A stretch of 64,000 nucleotides of DNA from Oleoguttula mirabilis (lineage: Eukaryota > Ascomycota > Dothideomycetes > Mycosphaerellales > Teratosphaeriaceae), in assembly GCA_035135055.1 (NCBI GenBank), contig JAVFHQ010000016.1, positions 434,001-498,000 on the forward strand, in the 5' to 3' direction. Of this stretch, positions 61,291 through 64,000 are shown one piece after another (the stretch's first letter is position 1; every line of letters begins with the position of its first letter). The notes under the pieces are model-generated. The model was not told where the DNA came from. It searched no databases and saw only the letters and a list, made by a program, of their open reading frames with translations. Position numbers and translations under genes: made by a program.

Positions 61291-64000
61291 TTACACCTCT
61301 TCCCGGAACTTCGTCTCTCGTACGGGACTCTCGCTCTTCTTCTGCCCGGCGAACGAGGGCGGCGGTGCCAGTCGCTCATCAAAGTGATCCCGCGCCTCTT
61401 CGAATTGATCCTCGTCATCATCCGCTCTCGTGCCACCACCAAGCTTCGGGTGCGGGCCCTTGTCTAGGTCACCGAAGCCGAACTCAGCTTTGGCATAGTC
61501 TTTCATGCGTGAGCCGATACCGCCGCTGCCACGACCGCGGTTAAGCTCGTCTTCATCAGCGCCGGAAGATGAAGCGTCCTCTGGGTCCTTGAGGTCGCCT
61601 TCGCCACGCTTGAAGCTCGAAGGACTGGTGGCACTGTCGTTGGAGTCTAGCCCACTGGTCTTGCGACCGTCGCCGACGAGCCCGTCGGTGCGCACCTGGC
61701 GGCTGACGGGCTTCTCACCTGCAGCGGTAGCAGCACCCACACGCGCGTCCTTCTTCAGAACATTGCGCTCGCTAGACTTAGCTTCAGAAGAAGACTTCTT
61801 GGGCTTCTCCATCTCGCTCTCCGCCATGGACTGCTTGCGTCTGAGCTTGCTAAAAAAGCCCCGGAGGCCCTTCTGTTGCTGGTCCGAGGGCTCTTGGGCT
61901 TGCAGCTGCTCGTCCGGCCCTGTCTTGACGATTGGCGAGGGAGCCGCACCTGTTGCTGCTTCCTTCTGATTGCCGAGGTGCTTCGGGTCTGGCAGAACGC
62001 GTGGATCGACGACGTTCGCGATGTCGCTTTTGTGAGGACCTATTGTGTGCGGAGCTGGACCAGTCTCATCGCCCCTCGTGGGCTCGTAAGCAGCGACGCC
62101 TGCCGCACCAACGCCGCCAGCAACCGCAGCATCACGGCCATGATGGTGCTCGCTCTCAAGCGGCGAAACGTCATTCTCCGCATAAGGAGTCTCAGCCGGG
62201 CCGTCCAGTGGTGCAGCGCCGATCCTAGCAGCGACAGCGTGAGCCTCGTATTGACCCAGATTGCCGCGGACGGCGTCAGACTCATCCTCGCCGAAAGTGC
62301 TGGAAAGCGGAGCAGTCTGTTCTTCGCCCAGAGTGCTGGACATAACACCAGTGCTATCCTCACCCAGAGCAGCGAAGTGATTCTTGCCCTTCTCCGCCAA
62401 CTCCTCCTCATTCCTGGCTCTCTCCGGCTCATCAAACTCGTCATCGTCATCGTCATCGTCAAACAGACTGTCGTCGTCACTTTCGTCGCTGTCCGCGAGC
62501 TCCGTAAGGTGCCTCTCGATATTAGGGCGCAAAGCCCGAGTATTAGAGATCGTCGGCTCGAGAGCTTGCTCGTCATGAGCAATAGTCGGAACTGCTATGG
62601 CCGGATGCGCCTCGTACGTCGGCTCCTCTCCCACGTCTTTGACTCCCTTTCTCTCGAGCTCGTCCTCGTTATCGGAGTCATCTAGTTTCGGCTCGTCAGC
62701 GGCCTCGCCGGCCACCACACCACCGGCAGCCGCTCCGGCCGCGCCAAGAGCCACAACAGCACCCGCGGGTTTGTCGTCTTCGATCGTCTTCTCTTCCCGA
62801 CCCTTGCGACTACGCCTGAGCCTGCTGAAGAGCCCACCGCGCTTTTTCTCTTCTGGCTCTTCTCCAGGCGTTCCGTCTTCGGTTGCTGTGCATGTTGCCG
62901 CTACACCTACAAGCTCGGCCGTCTCTGGTCGCTTCGTCTCCCGGCTCTTGCGCTTGTCTTCCTTCGCAAGACGCTTCTCCTCCTCCTTACGCGCTTTCGC
63001 CTCGTCCCTCTCTTTTCTCGCAGCCGCTTTGTCACTGTCTATAAGACTGTTAGTATGATGTTGAAACGAAACCATGTGCGACGTGTCCAGCTCACCTCTG
63101 ACACGCTTCCACTCTTCTTTCTGCTTACTACTCTTGATCTTCTCTTCCATCTGCTTCGTGTGCTCCCTGTCCTTGTCAACTCTAATCTCTTCGTCACGCG
63201 CACGCTTCTTCTCCGCCGTATCATTGATCTCGTCTAGCGTGGGCTTCAGGCGTGCGGCTGCGATGGCCTCAATCTCGCTCTGATCCATAAATTTCCCACC
63301 GCCGATGTGGGTCTTGCCCTTGTTCTCCGGCCTGGACTGCAAGTCCCGATCCTCTTGCGCCCTTTTCCTGGCCTTGGCTTCCCACTCTTCCATCATAGCC
63401 GGTGGCACCTTGCCGGTGTCGGCGAAGATCTTCTCGTCCATGTTGTGCATCTGAGCATGCACCTTCTTCTCGGCGGCTGCCATCAACCGCGCACGGTCAT
63501 CGGTGCGCTTCTTCTCGTCCACGCTGCTAAGGCCGCTGTTGAGCTGATTCATCTGGGAGCGGATGCGGCGCGCTTGCTGTTCATCATCGGAGTCGTCGAG
63601 ATCGGCGGTGCCTTCGCTGCCAGCGCGTCTGCGACTGCGGCCACCCATGGAGAGGCGATTCATGGAGCTGCGTGGCTTCGGCGCCTGGTTGTCGGGGTAG
63701 CCATAGTACTCACGGTACTTCGCGTTCTCGGAGTCTTTGTCAATCTTTGCGAGGCGTTCCTGCGCGAGCTTGTGCGCGGCATCCTGGAGATGGATATAGC
63801 GCAGAGCCTCCTGTTTCACGTCCAGTTGCTCTGATGGCTGCATGCGCGCATTGGCTGCATCGGCGCCCGCTTTGCCGCCAGTGAGGCCAGGCTCGAGCAT
63901 TGTGCGATTCTGATACTGGTACATCTGCTTCGCCATTGACACGGCAGAGGCGCGGAGAGCAGCATCGTGTGCCTTCTCATCCTCCTCGATCTGGACAGGT
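61291..64000 (-). CDS. Eisosome protein 1 family, 5' end outside window
   Basis: Minus-strand gene whose frame runs past 64000 with no stop, so the start is missing. One 57-bp intron (GTGAGC...TATAG, 63095-63039) is inferred; its length keeps the frame, so gene finders may read through it. The conserved part contains 'AHKLAQERLAKIDKDSENAK', 'MHNMDEKIFADTGKVPPAMM', 'IGGGKFMDQSEIEAIAAARL' and 'RARDEEIRVDKDREHTKQME', the order seen in fungal Eis1. The C-terminal half is acidic and low complexity with Lys clusters. Two short repeats (RGGLFSRLRRSRKG and GLRGFFSKLRRKQS) look like amphipathic basic membrane-binding segments. Eis1 associates with plasma-membrane eisosomes (family knowledge). Confidence 0.85.
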   Translation of the reverse strand, partial: PVQIEEDEKAHDAALRASAVSMAKQMYQYQNRTMLEPGLTGGKAGADAANARMQPSEQLDVKQEALRYIHLQDAAHKLAQERLAKIDKDSENAKYREYYGYPDNQAPKPRSSMNRLSMGGRSRRRAGSEGTADLDDSDDEQQARRIRSQMNQLNSGLSSVDEKKRTDDRARLMAAAEKKVHAQMHNMDEKIFADTGKVPPAMMEEWEAKARKRAQEDRDLQSRPENKGKTHIGGGKFMDQSEIEAIAAARLKPTLDEINDTAEKKRARDEEIRVDKDREHTKQMEEKIKSSKQKEEWKRVRGELDTSHMVSFQHHTNSLIDSDKAAARKERDEAKARKEEEKRLAKEDKRKSRETKRPETAELVGVAATCTATEDGTPGEEPEEKKRGGLFSRLRRSRKGREEKTIEDDKPAGAVVALGAAGAAAGGVVAGEAADEPKLDDSDNEDELERKGVKDVGEEPTYEAHPAIAVPTIAHDEQALEPTISNTRALRPNIERHLTELADSDESDDDSLFDDDDDDDEFDEPERARNEEELAEKGKNHFAALGEDSTGVMSSTLGEEQTAPLSSTFGEDESDAVRGNLGQYEAHAVAARIGAAPLDGPAETPYAENDVSPLESEHHHGRDAAVAGGVGAAGVAAYEPTRGDETGPAPHTIGPHKSDIANVVDPRVLPDPKHLGNQKEAATGAAPSPIVKTGPDEQLQAQEPSDQQQKGLRGFFSKLRRKQSMAESEMEKPKKSSSEAKSSERNVLKKDARVGAATAAGEKPVSRQVRTDGLVGDGRKTSGLDSNDSATSPSSFKRGEGDLKDPEDASSSGADEDELNRGRGSGGIGSRMKDYAKAEFGFGDLDKGPHPKLGGGTRADDDEDQFEEARDHFDERLAPPPSFAGQKKSESPVRETKFREEV

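Overview
This window is nuclear DNA of a filamentous ascomycete. The protein-coding genes are compact, the introns are 47-130 bp with GT...AG ends and CTAAC/CTGAC-type branch sites, and the housekeeping genes are fungal types: tropomyosin of 161 residues, sphingolipid C9-methyltransferase, a BIG1-type ER protein, a DUF3602 protein and an Eis1-type eisosome protein. The secreted protein and F-box types suggest Dothideomycetes, perhaps Capnodiales/Mycosphaerellales; that placement is inference. No rRNA, tRNA or intact transposon was recognised.

Layout. 0.6-4.3 kb: an F-box-like gene, a disordered lysine-rich and SUMO-interacting-motif (SIM) locus with tandem repeats, and a cysteine-rich secreted protein. 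5.1-6.4 kb: eIF3m. 6.7-13.2 kb: a gene-poor block of three degenerate tandem-repeat families around one membrane-anchored orphan gene that appears frameshifted. 14-18.6 kb: a divergent housekeeping pair, DNA polymerase delta subunit 2 and a Dsl1/Zw10 tethering protein. 18.7-25.9 kb: accessory genes, namely a STAND-type N-terminal domain plus C2H2 zinc-finger protein, a six-exon F-box gene and a disordered Ser-rich protein. 26.4-30.6 kb: three genes with ubiquitin/SUMO-like domains. 32.4-40.2 kb: an MFS drug transporter, an eight-exon 14-3-3 gene with micro-exons, a decayed F-box-like gene and PRP28. 41.0-42.5 kb: two more genes of the ubiquitin-like family on the minus strand. 43.2-64 kb: a dense housekeeping block (a mitochondrial DUF1640/MCUR1-like protein, Par32-like DUF3602, GFA-domain protein, BIG1, Rrp17, tropomyosin, a conserved protein with cell-cycle degron-like motifs, a secreted lipocalin-like CrtC/Diels-Alderase-fold protein, sphingolipid C9-methyltransferase, Rsa4, MSH4 and the 3' part of an Eis1-type gene).

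The most unusual content is the ubiquitin-like family. Five loci carry seven beta-grasp-like domains. Every one of these domains is split by a phase-0 intron at the same place, just before the last beta strand. None of the examined C-termini keeps the conjugation-type Gly-Gly. A SIM-bearing disordered protein lies in the same window. These look like a lineage-specific set of non-conjugated ubiquitin/SUMO mimics.

A second theme is decay. Four accessory genes each need one single-base change, three of them clearly in a C run, to restore the expected reading frame, while all housekeeping genes in the window are open. That argues for real gene erosion more than for random sequence error, although homopolymer error cannot be excluded from the sequence alone.
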